This document shows positions 1-7,481 of a stretch of 14,726 bases of DNA, piece after piece. The stretch comes from CAZSAK01 sp964605155 (GTDB lineage: Bacteria > Pseudomonadota > Gammaproteobacteria > SZUA-140). The stretch lies in contig CAZSAK010000036.1 in the NCBI GenBank assembly GCA_964605155.1, positions 1 to 14,726 of the forward strand, written 5' to 3'. Numbering within the stretch: the first letter of the stretch is position 1; every line of letters starts with the position of its first letter. The notes under the pieces were generated by a model that searched no databases, had not been told where the DNA came from, and saw nothing but the letters and a program-made list of their open reading frames with translations. The position numbers were made by a program, and so were the translations under genes.

Positions 1-507
1 CAAACTGGTCAGCACATCTGACTGGGAAAGGGCCCGGTTATGCATGCCCATCATATAGTCACGTGTCTCTTGATCCGTGTATTCCTTATGCATCAGGGCC
101 GATGGCTTGCCTGTTTTGACGGTCTCATAGAGACCACCCCATGCCTCGTACCAGTTCTCGAACATGTAGACGATGCCGCCCTGGTAGAACTTGCTCGAGG
201 TGGTGAGAAAGGTCTTGCTGAATTCGTTGTTCATGAAGGTATCACCATCGCGATCGAGAAATCCGATCGAGACCAGCGCGCTCAGCAATGCACCCAGGCA
301 GCGGCGATCGGACCCTGTCTCGCGTGTCAGGGTATCGAGGTCTTTCGAGTTGCCGTCCAGCAGATTGAAAATATCCAGGCGGTTGCCGGCATGCAGCACG
401 CAGGAGTTCCAATAGGCCGAAGCCACCTGCATCACCTTCATCGGGTCCATACCCTGCGGCAGGCCCCAACTGTCCGCACCGCTCTTCTTGTCCCAGGAAT
501 CAGCCAT
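1..507 (-). CDS. SAM-dependent O-methyltransferase-like protein, N-terminal part (runs off left edge)
   Basis: The reverse strand is open without a stop from an ATG at 507 to base 1, giving 169 codons of an incomplete protein. A GGGGG ribosome-binding site lies about 6 bases before the ATG. Residues about 25-105 look like the helical dimerisation and winged-helix region of the O-methyltransferase family (acetylserotonin/CrtF type): an alanine-rich helix, then LDIFNLLDG, a helix-turn-helix-like stretch with LLSALVSIGFL, and FMNNEFSKTFL. The following W..L.ETVKTGKPS pattern is also typical. The Rossmann domain that binds S-adenosylmethionine should lie beyond the left edge and is not seen, so the methyltransferase call rests on the N-terminal domain alone. 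The substrate cannot be told. Upstream is a strong promoter-like sequence and no co-oriented partner gene, so it is probably the first gene of its unit. Confidence 0.75.
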   Translation of the reverse strand, partial: MADSWDKKSGADSWGLPQGMDPMKVMQVASAYWNSCVLHAGNRLDIFNLLDGNSKDLDTLTRETGSDRRCLGALLSALVSIGFLDRDGDTFMNNEFSKTFLTTSSKFYQGGIVYMFENWYEAWGGLYETVKTGKPSALMHKEYTDQETRDYMMGMHNRALSQSDVLTSL

Positions 508-1000
508 TGATACCCCCTAACCTAGTGAAATTATTAATAAAATTAAGCTAATAAGTATACTCGAACAGGCCATTTTTGTCCAGCCGACAGACTTTTTCAA
601 ACGGCTGTTCGCAGGGTGCTGGATTTATAGATCTCCGGCCAGTGTCGACACTCTGGATATCGACCTGCCCACCATGGACAACTAACGCTGTATCCGTAAG
701 TGCCCGACAGTTGAATGACCCCTGCTCGTGTTCTTCATTGGGCATGTCTGTGACTCGTTGCAGCGGACGTGACTGCGCATGTGCTCAGAGAAGAAGTGTG
801 GCTGGATGCCTGTTGCGTATCGCGGGATCAGCCGCAACTCATGATGGATCGCCAACGCGCAATGAACACCGGCATTCACGCACACATGGAATGATTGAAC
901 AAGGATGTTATTTTAGCAATGGAAAGGAAGCGTTAACCTTGTATAACCGAGATCGGCATGACAGCGTTATGACGTAACGCACATCAGGTCCGCACGGAAC
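508..1000. other. Intergenic region without a convincing gene
   Basis: It lies between the divergent-facing ends of the methyltransferase gene (start) and the secreted-protein gene (stop), both on the minus strand. It holds the methyltransferase promoter, a perfect 12-bp palindrome AGTGTCGACACT at 641-652 (59 bp upstream of the -35 box, possibly an operator), and a 6-bp stem GCGTTA/TAACGC at 964-980. That stem sits 20 bases after the stop at 1001 but has no T-run, so it is at best a weak terminator. A 65-codon minus-strand frame at 548-745 is protein-like in composition but has no ribosome-binding site and overlaps the promoter; it is not called as a gene. Confidence 0.5.
554..582 (-). promoter_or_regulatory. 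Candidate sigma70 promoter for the methyltransferase gene
   Basis: On the reverse strand TGGACA (582-577) is separated by 17 bases from TATACT (559-554). Each box matches the consensus at five of six positions and the spacing is optimal. Transcription would begin near 547, leaving a leader of about 40 bases before the ATG at 507. The box positions are read directly; the function is inferred. Confidence 0.5.
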
Positions 1001-2149
1001 TTATGGTGGCACAATCTCAAACCATTTGGGCGGCTCGTTCCAGAAACTGGTACCAAGTGCACTCGTGCTGGACGTTGCTGTGGCAGGCGGAGCCACGACA
1101 TCGTCGTCTGTCGCATTGACATTATAGGTGAGTGGCTCCGCGCCAAACAGTGTTTGTTCCGTGCTGCCACCAACATCCCAGTTGACCAGGAAGGGGCCTG
1201 CTCCGGTTACCTGGGTACCCGGTCCGCCCGCATGACCGACAGGAAATACGCCCGGATTGAGGGGATCTTCGTTGTTCTGCGAAAATTCATTCACGTAGGT
1301 ATTACAATCAACATCCGTACATTCCTGGATGATCGTCTCACCCAATACCCTGTCGAACGGATCAGTGGGTCCGGCCATCGCCTGGGTTTTGTAGATAACC
1401 GAAAGATTGGCGCCTGCAGCGTATGTGAAGGTGTCGCCACTGTCCAGTGTGAGTGAACCGGCAGCCGTCACGTAGTTACCCGTAACGCGGCGCATGGTAA
1501 ATTGTCCTTGTTCATTCGGATTCAATTCATTGATGGCAAATCTCGTACCGGCACCGTCATCCTCGATCCAGAATTCCCTCACAGCGTTGACATTACCCAG
1601 GGTATCTGCACCCGCATTAATGATCTGATGGTTTCTTTGCTTGGCCTCGAGTCCGGTACCTGTAGTGGGATCTGGTCCTATGAGGGTGCCCAGTGAATTT
1701 TCGGATTCGATCAGGAAGTCGTCACCACCTGTCAAATCACCTTGTTTGATCACATTGATGTTTGCCAGGTTGGATACCCCGCCCGTGCCGGCTTCGACAT
1801 AGGATTCCGTACGAAAGGTCAGATCGTTTGGATCAGTGATACTGGCAGCGCCATCTTCGACGATGATGGTCTGGAAATAGTCAGCACCGCCGTCATATTT
1901 CACCTGTTGTTGCAGGATACCCTCCCCGGTGGCCTCCAGGACCGTACAGGTCGCATTGTTAGGACAAGGGGTGCCCGTGCCGGACCCTTCCGTGGCAAGA
2001 TCGTAGATGACATTTCCAGACGCATCTACCGTGTAGTTGTCGAAGTTGTTGCCCGCTCCAAGATTCTGGAATGGCACATCCGCCGTCGCAACACCAACGG
2101 GTAAGGCCAGAACGGCAGTCACTGAAAAAATGGATTGTCTACATTTCAT
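1001..2149 (-). CDS. Secreted protein of unknown function
   Basis: This is a 382-residue open frame starting at ATG 2149, with GGAG six bases upstream. Residues 1-23 form a Sec signal peptide: a basic start (MKCRQ), a hydrophobic core (FSVTAVLALPVGV) and a likely cleavage site at ATA|D. The mature part is acidic and rich in Gly, Asp, Asn and Thr with many short beta-strand-like stretches, as in an extracellular beta-rich protein. It has four cysteines in two close pairs (C62/C68 and C277/C282) that could form disulfides. No C-terminal sorting tail or membrane segment is visible. I do not recognise a named domain. A stretch near residues 76-122 (GADYFQTIIVED, then SYVEAGTGG) resembles residues 79-119 of the secreted protein at 12553-13452, suggesting distant kinship. 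It stands alone on its strand, about 490 bases before the methyltransferase gene. Confidence 0.75.
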   Translation of the reverse strand: MKCRQSIFSVTAVLALPVGVATADVPFQNLGAGNNFDNYTVDASGNVIYDLATEGSGTGTPCPNNATCTVLEATGEGILQQQVKYDGGADYFQTIIVEDGAASITDPNDLTFRTESYVEAGTGGVSNLANINVIKQGDLTGGDDFLIESENSLGTLIGPDPTTGTGLEAKQRNHQIINAGADTLGNVNAVREFWIEDDGAGTRFAINELNPNEQGQFTMRRVTGNYVTAAGSLTLDSGDTFTYAAGANLSVIYKTQAMAGPTDPFDRVLGETIIQECTDVDCNTYVNEFSQNNEDPLNPGVFPVGHAGGPGTQVTGAGPFLVNWDVGGSTEQTLFGAEPLTYNVNATDDDVVAPPATATSSTSALGTSFWNEPPKWFEIVPP

Positions 2150-2959
2150 AGACTACTCCAGATGAAGTGCCTGGAATGAACCGCCTCAACACTTACTTAT
2201 GAATCCGCATTGAGGTTGGACGATGTGCTTCTTCGTGCGGAAGCTTGTCTCATCGAAAGTGTATAGTGTCAATGTTACAGGTTTTTATAATCTGATCGCA
2301 AAAGTTTATACTCCTCATAAACGCCTCTAAAACGCAGTGATAACAGTGTTTCATGACCTTAATAAATACCTCACTTTCATTTATAACAATTATACAAACA
2401 GTTATCAAAACAAGTTGACCTTGTTTCTTGACCATTCAATTTAGAGGATCATTGTTTTCTTATATTCCATATTACTTCCGGCAGCGTGTGATCTCCGACC
2501 TGTCGTCAATATATTGACTTCGGATGAGGCACTGAAGACAGTGTTCGCACGCTTGTTGTGTTAACCCTGATCGTTCCAACGACTCTCTCTTGAACCGAAT
2601 AACCAGTATGCCATTCATCACGGGTATCCTTGATTTGATGACCGCGTACGAATCTGTTCGGCGAACCGGGCACGTTAAGATTTTCTTGCAACCGACCTTT
2701 AACGATACAACTTGCAGAGCTCCTGTTGACATGTTCTTCCAAATCGTGACCAGTCACCTGATCAGAATGATTCCTACGCACCTGTCTTGCGATATCACGT
2801 GGTGATACCTCAACAGAACGATACATCAGCAGCAACATACCTGATGGACAATTGCACCTTGTCTATATCATATAGAAGACCCGAACAAATCGCCTTGCCG
2901 ATATGAAAATGCTGTCATGCAGGTTCACTTCATGGCCGGGCACTTGAGCGATGATGACA

Positions 2960-2982
2960 ACCGTAGGACTTCCCCCTACGGT
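2960..2982. repeat. Inverted repeat, 8-bp perfect stem
   Basis: ACCGTAGG (2960-2967) and its exact reverse complement CCTACGGT (2975-2982) enclose a 7-base loop. No T-run follows on either strand, so it is not a classical terminator. A second hairpin lies 20 bases to the right. Confidence 0.6.
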
Positions 2983-3001
2983 CAACTGGATACCATTGTC
3001 A

Positions 3002-3024
3002 GGTTACCCATGTATCTGGTAACC
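3002..3024. repeat. Inverted repeat, 7-bp perfect stem
   Basis: GGTTACC (3002-3008) and GGTAACC (3018-3024) are exact reverse complements around a 9-base loop. The total length equals that of the neighbouring hairpin (23 bases). Its role is unknown. Confidence 0.6.
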
Positions 3025-3486
3025 AACCAGTATGGACAGGATATCCTCAAACTTGCCATCGCGATCACGACGATCAACAAGACCGGCATCGCATATCGAG
3101 TATCGTTCACTGGGTCAGTCAGACAGCTGATGATACACATGTACATACTTCCTTTTTTGTCAGAATTTCCGACACTCTTGATTCATTATTAATTTAGCAT
3201 TATCAAAATATTACAACACATAATTCGTTTAATATTTAATTAAAATTCATTGACAGAAATGACAATAAAAGGCATCATTATGTGTGCGATTCATGGCCGG
3301 AACGCCGGGCATCATTGAGTTGAATCGATGATCATCCGCGCGGCACAACGAAGTGAGTTGTCACATCATATTCCATAGCAGTTTCAATGAGCGACTAATA
3401 ACTAGAAATAGCTTCACCAAACCCGAGTAGACCCATACCCAGGATTTCAGACTTAGCAGTACCGGATCATAGCACCTATAGAAATG

Positions 3487-3492
3487 TATAAT
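3487..3492 (+). promoter_or_regulatory. Candidate -10 box close to the lipoprotein start
   Basis: A perfect TATAAT lies 19 bases before the ATG at 3512. No good -35 box sits 16-18 bases upstream. If used, transcription would start near 3499 and leave a leader of only about 13 bases. This would fit the lack of a clear ribosome-binding site, but a single hexamer may be chance. Confidence 0.25.
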
Positions 3493-3511
3493 TTCCTCCT
3501 GACTCATTGGT

Positions 3512-5002
3512 ATGCATGAACGACTCATAACGCGTTTGCGTGTTATCAGCACATTGTTGTTGGCGACTGTGATTATAAGCGCCTGTGGCGGTGGTGGTGG
3601 CGGCGGAAACACGGACAACACCAATAATCCGCCGGTCGGGGTTCCGGTGATCATCGGTACTGCCTCCAACGGCGAGACATTGACCGTCGATACGACCGGC
3701 ATCAGTGACGCTGATGGTCTTGGCCTCTTGAGCTACCAATGGTTTCGCGACAGTACGGCGATCACGAGCGCCGTCAACAACACCTATACGCTCGTTGTTG
3801 CCGATATCGGTACCCAGATCCGGGTCAGGGTCAGCTATACCGATGGAATCGGCACCGCCGAGAAAGTCACATCGGCCCCGACGGCCCCTGTCACGGACAG
3901 TAACAGCGGACCGGTCGGTGTACCGCTGATAACCGGCACACTCATCAATGGCGAGACCCTGACCGCCGATACCTCGGGAATTACAGATGCCGATGGCCTG
4001 GGCGCCTTCAGCTATCAGTGGCTGCGTGATGGCACCCCGATTACCAGTGCCACGGCCGTCACCTACACACTCGGTAATGACGACATCGGCACCCAGATCA
4101 GCGTTGCTGTCAGTTATACCGATGGCAAGGGATTCGATGAGACGGTGACCTCCACCCAGACACTTGCCATACTGGGATCCAACACTCCGCCCGCTGGCAT
4201 ACTGACGATCACCGGTACGCCCGCAGACAACCAGACCCTGACCGCCGACACCTCGGGAATTACAGATGCCGACGGCCTGGGTACATTCAGCTATGAGTGG
4301 CTACGTAACGGTACCCCAATCCCGGGCGCCACCGCCGATACCTATGTACTCAGTGACGACGACGTCAGTACCCAGATCAGCGTCACGGTCAGCTACACCG
4401 ATGATTTCGGGACCAACGAGTCGGTGACGTCCGCACCGACGACGGCGATCACGGACGTCAATGATCCACCCGTCGGTATGCCGCTGATCAACGGTGTCGT
4501 CAGTAACGAACAGACCCTGACCGCCGACACCTCGGGAATTTCTGATGCCGATGGCCTGGGCGCCTTCAGTTATCAATGGCTGCGTGATGGTGCCCCGGTT
4601 CTCGGCGCCACGGCCAACACCTATACACTCAGCGACGCCGACCTTGGTACCCAGATCAGTGTCACGGTCAGCTACACCGACGGCTGCGTGGACTGCAGTA
4701 TCGTCGAGTCCGTGACATCGGACCCGACCGCGCCGGTACCAAACAACGTCGCCACGTTGACTGATCTCACCCTGTCATCTGGAGAACTGGACCAGGTGTT
4801 CCAGGCATCCCAGCCGGACTATACGGCCTCGGTCGGTTTTCTCAGCGCCTCGCTCTCGGTCATCGCCACGTCCACCGATCCGAATGCCGATATCGATATC
4901 AACGGCAATTCAGTGCCCAGCGGCAGCAGTTCACCGGAGATCCCGCTCGCCGAAGGCGCAAACGTGATTACCATTACGGTCACCGCCACCGACGGCATTA
5001 CC
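3512..5002 (+). CDS. Large surface lipoprotein, N-terminal part: Ig-like repeats plus cadherin-like domain (cut by assembly gap)
   Basis: These 497 codons run from ATG 3512 to the gap. Residues 1-25 are a lipoprotein signal peptide with lipobox ISAC and lipidation at C25, followed by seven glycines. Four Ig-like repeats start at residues 41, 134, 227 and 320, a period of exactly 93 residues. Each carries a TLTADTSGI.DADGLG stretch, SYQWLRDG, a TYTL..D..GTQI segment, VSYTD and VTS.PT. The fourth has a short cysteine-bearing insert (GCVDCS). Residues about 414-497 match the cadherin-like beta-sandwich family (Pfam PF12733) in pattern: LTDLTLSSGEL, PDYTASV, a central ADIDINGNSV and ending ITITVTATDGIT. 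The protein should be exported and lipid-anchored, with an extended adhesive or structural stalk. The protein almost certainly continues in the FG-GAP segment after the gap. No clear ribosome-binding site precedes the ATG, and no better in-frame start was found. Confidence 0.8.
3632..4741 (+). repeat. Four tandem coding repeats of 279 bp
   Basis: Equivalent codons (the PVGVP, PAGIL and PVGMP positions) fall at 3632, 3911, 4190 and 4469, so the unit is exactly 279 bp each time. DNA similarity is strongest in the middle of the unit, for example ACCTCGGGAATTACAGATGC in units 2 and 3. The first unit is the most diverged. The pattern points to in-frame tandem duplication of one Ig-like domain. Confidence 0.85.
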
Positions 5003-5102
5003 NNNNNNNNNNNNNNNNNNNNNNNNNNNNNNNNNNNNNNNNNNNNNNNNNNNNNNNNNNNNNNNNNNNNNNNNNNNNNNNNNNNNNNNNNNNNNNNNNN
5101 NN
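5003..5102. other. Assembly gap of exactly 100 Ns
   Basis: Exactly one hundred Ns interrupt the lipoprotein gene. A round 100 is the usual placeholder for a gap of unknown length, so the reading frame cannot be trusted across it. The flanking sequence encodes repetitive beta-domains, a common cause of assembly breaks. Confidence 0.95.
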
Positions 5103-5103
5103 G

Positions 5104-6132
5104 GGCGACACCATCGTGGTCGGGGCCGACGACGAGGACAGTGACCCGACCGTCGGTGAAGGCGATAACTCATTTGCCAGCTCCGGGGCCGCCTATGTCT
5201 TCACCCGCACAGGCACTGTCTGGACTCAGCAGGCCATGCTCAAGGCCGATAATGCCGGCGACGGTATCGGTGACGATGTCGATTTCTTCGGTTACAGCGT
5301 GGCCATCGCGGGTGATGGTGCCACGATCGTGGTGGGGGCCTGGGGTGAGGACAGTGCCTCGGGTGGTGGTACTGCAAGCAATTCCGGCGCGACCTACGTG
5401 TTCTTCCTCGATACGGGTGTCTGGACCCAGCAGGCGATGCTCAAGGCAAGTGACGCCCAGGCAATAGACAGCTTCGGTTACAGTGTGGCCATCTCCGGCG
5501 ATACCGTCGTAGCAGGGGCCCATCTTGAAGATACGAGTGGTACCAATGCCGGCGCGGCGTATGTGTTCACCCGCACTGCAAGCGTCTGGACCCAGCAGAC
5601 CAAGCTTTCCGCCAGTAACGCAGAAGGCGGGGATAATTTCGGCTACAGCGTGGCCATATCAAGTGACACCATAGTCGTGGGAGCACGTTGGGAGGACAGC
5701 AGTTCAATCGGTACTGAAACTGACAACAACGCATCCCGTTCCGGTGCAGCCTATGTATTCATACGCAACGGCATCAATTGGCCCCAACAGGCCTATCTCA
5801 AGGCCAGTAACCCGGAGTCCAATGATATCTTTGGTTACAGTGTCGCTATTGCTGGGAATACCATCGTGGTTGGTGCCTACAGTGAGGACGATCTGGCAAT
5901 CGACTCCGGTGCAGTGTATGTGTTCACCCGCACGGCAGGTACCTGGACACAGATTACCAGCCTCAAGGCCAGTACTCCCGACAACGGTGATCAGTTCGGC
6001 CGGAGCGTGGCGATATCGGGCGACACTCTCGCCGCTGGAGCCCAGAATGAGGATAGTAACGCCACTGGCATCGGCGGCGATCAATCTGATAACTCGGCAG
6101 TCGATAGCGGCGCGGCCTATGTCTGGCAATAG
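5104..6132 (+). CDS. FG-GAP repeat protein, C-terminal part of the same surface lipoprotein
   Basis: The frame is open from the right edge of the gap to TAG at 6130-6132. It has five full FG-GAP-type blades and the end of an earlier one. Each blade begins FGYSVAI..GDTIVVGA, continues with ED and a variable Asp/Asn/Ser/Gly loop, then GAAYVFTRT and W.QQ..LKAS. FG-GAP repeats form a beta-propeller like that of integrin alpha chains, and the Asp-rich loops often bind calcium. Six blades plus one lost in the gap would give the usual seven. The last blade ends in AAYVWQ directly before the stop, with no sorting tail. No start codon with a ribosome-binding site is present, so I read this as the continuation of the gene at 3512, not a separate gene. 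A GTG at 5116 is just an internal valine codon. Confidence 0.8.
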   Translation, partial: GDTIVVGADDEDSDPTVGEGDNSFASSGAAYVFTRTGTVWTQQAMLKADNAGDGIGDDVDFFGYSVAIAGDGATIVVGAWGEDSASGGGTASNSGATYVFFLDTGVWTQQAMLKASDAQAIDSFGYSVAISGDTVVAGAHLEDTSGTNAGAAYVFTRTASVWTQQTKLSASNAEGGDNFGYSVAISSDTIVVGARWEDSSSIGTETDNNASRSGAAYVFIRNGINWPQQAYLKASNPESNDIFGYSVAIAGNTIVVGAYSEDDLAIDSGAVYVFTRTAGTWTQITSLKASTPDNGDQFGRSVAISGDTLAAGAQNEDSNATGIGGDQSDNSAVDSGAAYVWQ

Positions 6133-6209
6133 CGACAGGCCCTTTCACAAACCGATCGTCGCGTATCCACTTAACTTTCTGAAAAACAGACCGATATAGC
6201 ACCTTATAA

Positions 6210-6235
6210 GGGACGATTATGATCATAGTCGTCTC
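6210..6235. promoter_or_regulatory. Strong dyad upstream of the EAL-HDOD gene (candidate operator)
   Basis: A 22-bp dyad at 6212-6233 has arms GACGA and TCGTC around the perfect core TATGATCATA, with one mismatched pair (T6217/G6228) that would be a wobble pair in RNA. It extends to G6210/C6235 with another wobble between. It lies 22 bases before the ATG at 6256 and ends 8 bases before the ribosome-binding site. Upstream, TTAACT (6171-6176) and TATAGC (6195-6200), 18 bases apart, form a weak promoter that would place the dyad just past the transcription start, as for a repressor site. Confidence 0.45.
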
Positions 6236-6255
6236 GAACATAAAGGGTCTATTCG

Positions 6256-7461
6256 ATGCAAGATGTCTTTATTGGTCGCCAGCCGATCTTTGACCGTAAT
6301 CTGAAGGTATACGGCTACGAACTGTTGTATCGTAACAGTATAGAGAATCTGGCTGAGTATATCGATGGAAATCAGGCAACCTCCCAGGTCATCATCAACT
6401 CATTTCTGGAAATCGGTCTCGACCGTATCGTCGGCAGGCATCGCGCATTCATCAATCTCACCCGGGAATTCCTGACCGGCAAACATCCCTTCCCGTACCC
6501 TCCCGACCAGGTGGTCCTGGAAATACTTGAAGACGTCAAGGTTGATAATGAGGTTATTGAAGGTGTCCAGCAATTCTCCCGCAAAGGCTATCAGATTGCA
6601 CTGGACGATTACATCCTCGATGATGAACGACAGCCACTGCTGGATTACATTGACCTGATCAAGATCGACCTCCCATCATTGAACAGAGAACAGGCGGCCG
6701 CCTACGTGGACTCATTAAGGCCCTACGATATAAAATTGCTAGCTGAGAAGATCGAGACTCGGGATGATTATGAATTTTGCAAATCCGTCGGCTTCGATTA
6801 TTTCCAGGGTTTTTTCCTCTGTAAGCCCAATGTCATACAGGCAAACCGCACGCCGGCAAACAGGCACTCCATCATGCGCATACTCGCCAAACTCCAGGAT
6901 CCCGGTGCCGAGGCCAAGGAACTCGAAGACCTGATTACCCATGACGTGACCCTGAGTCACAAGGTACTGCGATCGATCAATTCGGCATTTTATGCCTTGC
7001 CACGCGTCATAGATTCCATCCATCAGGCCGTGGTGTATCTGGGTAACAGAACCATAAAACAGCTGGCGACCCTGATGATACTGACCGGGATCGACGACAA
7101 GCCCCACGAACTGATGGTTACCGCCCTGACACGATCCAAGATGTGTGAGATCGTGGCGACCAGGCTGGGCGTGAACAATACGGACAGTTATTCCACATCG
7201 GGGCTGTTGTCGATTCTGGATGCCCTGATGGATAAACCCATGGAAAGATTGCTGGGTGAATTACCGCTCTCCGAAGAGATCAATAATGCCCTGCTCTACA
7301 GGCAAGGCCCCCTGGGCAACGTCTTGAAATGCGTGATCGACTATGAACACGGCATGTGGGATGAGGTCGGGAGTATCGCTCTGCCGCCGCGGGAATTACG
7401 CGAATGTTATCTGGAGGCCATAGCCTGGGCCAATACCTTCAACCAGGAATTCAAGGCATAA
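6256..7461 (+). CDS. EAL-HDOD domain signalling protein (YuxH/CdgJ type)
   Basis: The protein has 401 residues, the usual length for this two-domain family, with AAAGGG eight bases before the ATG. Residues about 1-195 are an EAL-type fold. YELLYR (E22) replaces the EAL motif. N67 (FINLT), E89 (VLEIL), D117-D118, K136 and D138 (KID), E164 (AEKIE) and Q184 (FQGFF) stand at the usual metal- and substrate-binding positions. The glycine-rich loop after the DD pair (DDFGTG in active enzymes) is replaced by DDYILDDE, so cyclic-di-GMP hydrolysis is uncertain. Residues about 200-390 are an HDOD domain (LITHDVTLSHKVLRSINS, AVVYLGNRTIKQLATLMIL), a helical output module without HD metal ligands. A cytoplasmic role in cyclic-di-GMP-linked control of motility or surface life is inferred. 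It is a single gene, convergent with the pump permease 20 bases away. Confidence 0.9.
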   Translation: MQDVFIGRQPIFDRNLKVYGYELLYRNSIENLAEYIDGNQATSQVIINSFLEIGLDRIVGRHRAFINLTREFLTGKHPFPYPPDQVVLEILEDVKVDNEVIEGVQQFSRKGYQIALDDYILDDERQPLLDYIDLIKIDLPSLNREQAAAYVDSLRPYDIKLLAEKIETRDDYEFCKSVGFDYFQGFFLCKPNVIQANRTPANRHSIMRILAKLQDPGAEAKELEDLITHDVTLSHKVLRSINSAFYALPRVIDSIHQAVVYLGNRTIKQLATLMILTGIDDKPHELMVTALTRSKMCEIVATRLGVNNTDSYSTSGLLSILDALMDKPMERLLGELPLSEEINNALLYRQGPLGNVLKCVIDYEHGMWDEVGSIALPPRELRECYLEAIAWANTFNQEFKA

Positions 7462-7481
7462 ACACTGCGTCACATGCAAAG

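Larger units (their letters stand above)
2150..3511. other. Long region without an intact gene; hairpins, AT-rich tract, possible decayed coding sequence
   Basis: No frame here combines a ribosome-binding site, sensible composition and a recognisable protein. It contains two strong inverted repeats 20 bases apart (2960-2982 and 3002-3024), an 11-bp direct repeat TTCATGGCCGG at 2929-2939 and 3290-3300, a perfect palindrome GATGATCATC at 3327-3336, and an AT-rich tract at about 3185-3270. The tract leads into TTGACA (3250-3255), followed 17 bases later by CATCAT (3273-3278), a weak plus-strand promoter candidate. The minus strand between about 3120 and 2506 reads in one phase as fairly protein-like text broken by stops, so it may be an eroded gene. 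No inverted-repeat ends or transposase motifs were seen. Confidence 0.4.

Noticed and set aside
40..510. Plus-strand open frame of 156 codons at the left edge
   Set aside because: It is antisense to the methyltransferase N-terminal domain, which has a promoter, a ribosome-binding site and a family pattern.
2250..2435. 61-codon minus-strand frame in AT-rich DNA
   Set aside because: Its composition follows the AT-rich background, and it has no ribosome-binding site or recognisable pattern.
2917..3192. 91-codon plus-strand frame
   Set aside because: It crosses both hairpins, lacks a convincing ribosome-binding site, and its reverse strand reads at least as protein-like.
4931..5173. Minus-strand frame spanning the Ns
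   Set aside because: It is antisense to two real domains and is joined only by unknown bases.
5103..5467. Continuation of the 3512 frame through the Ns as one 651-codon protein
   Set aside because: After the Ns this phase gives Ser/Arg/Pro-rich nonsense, whereas another phase gives clear FG-GAP blades. The join is an artefact of the arbitrary 100-N gap.
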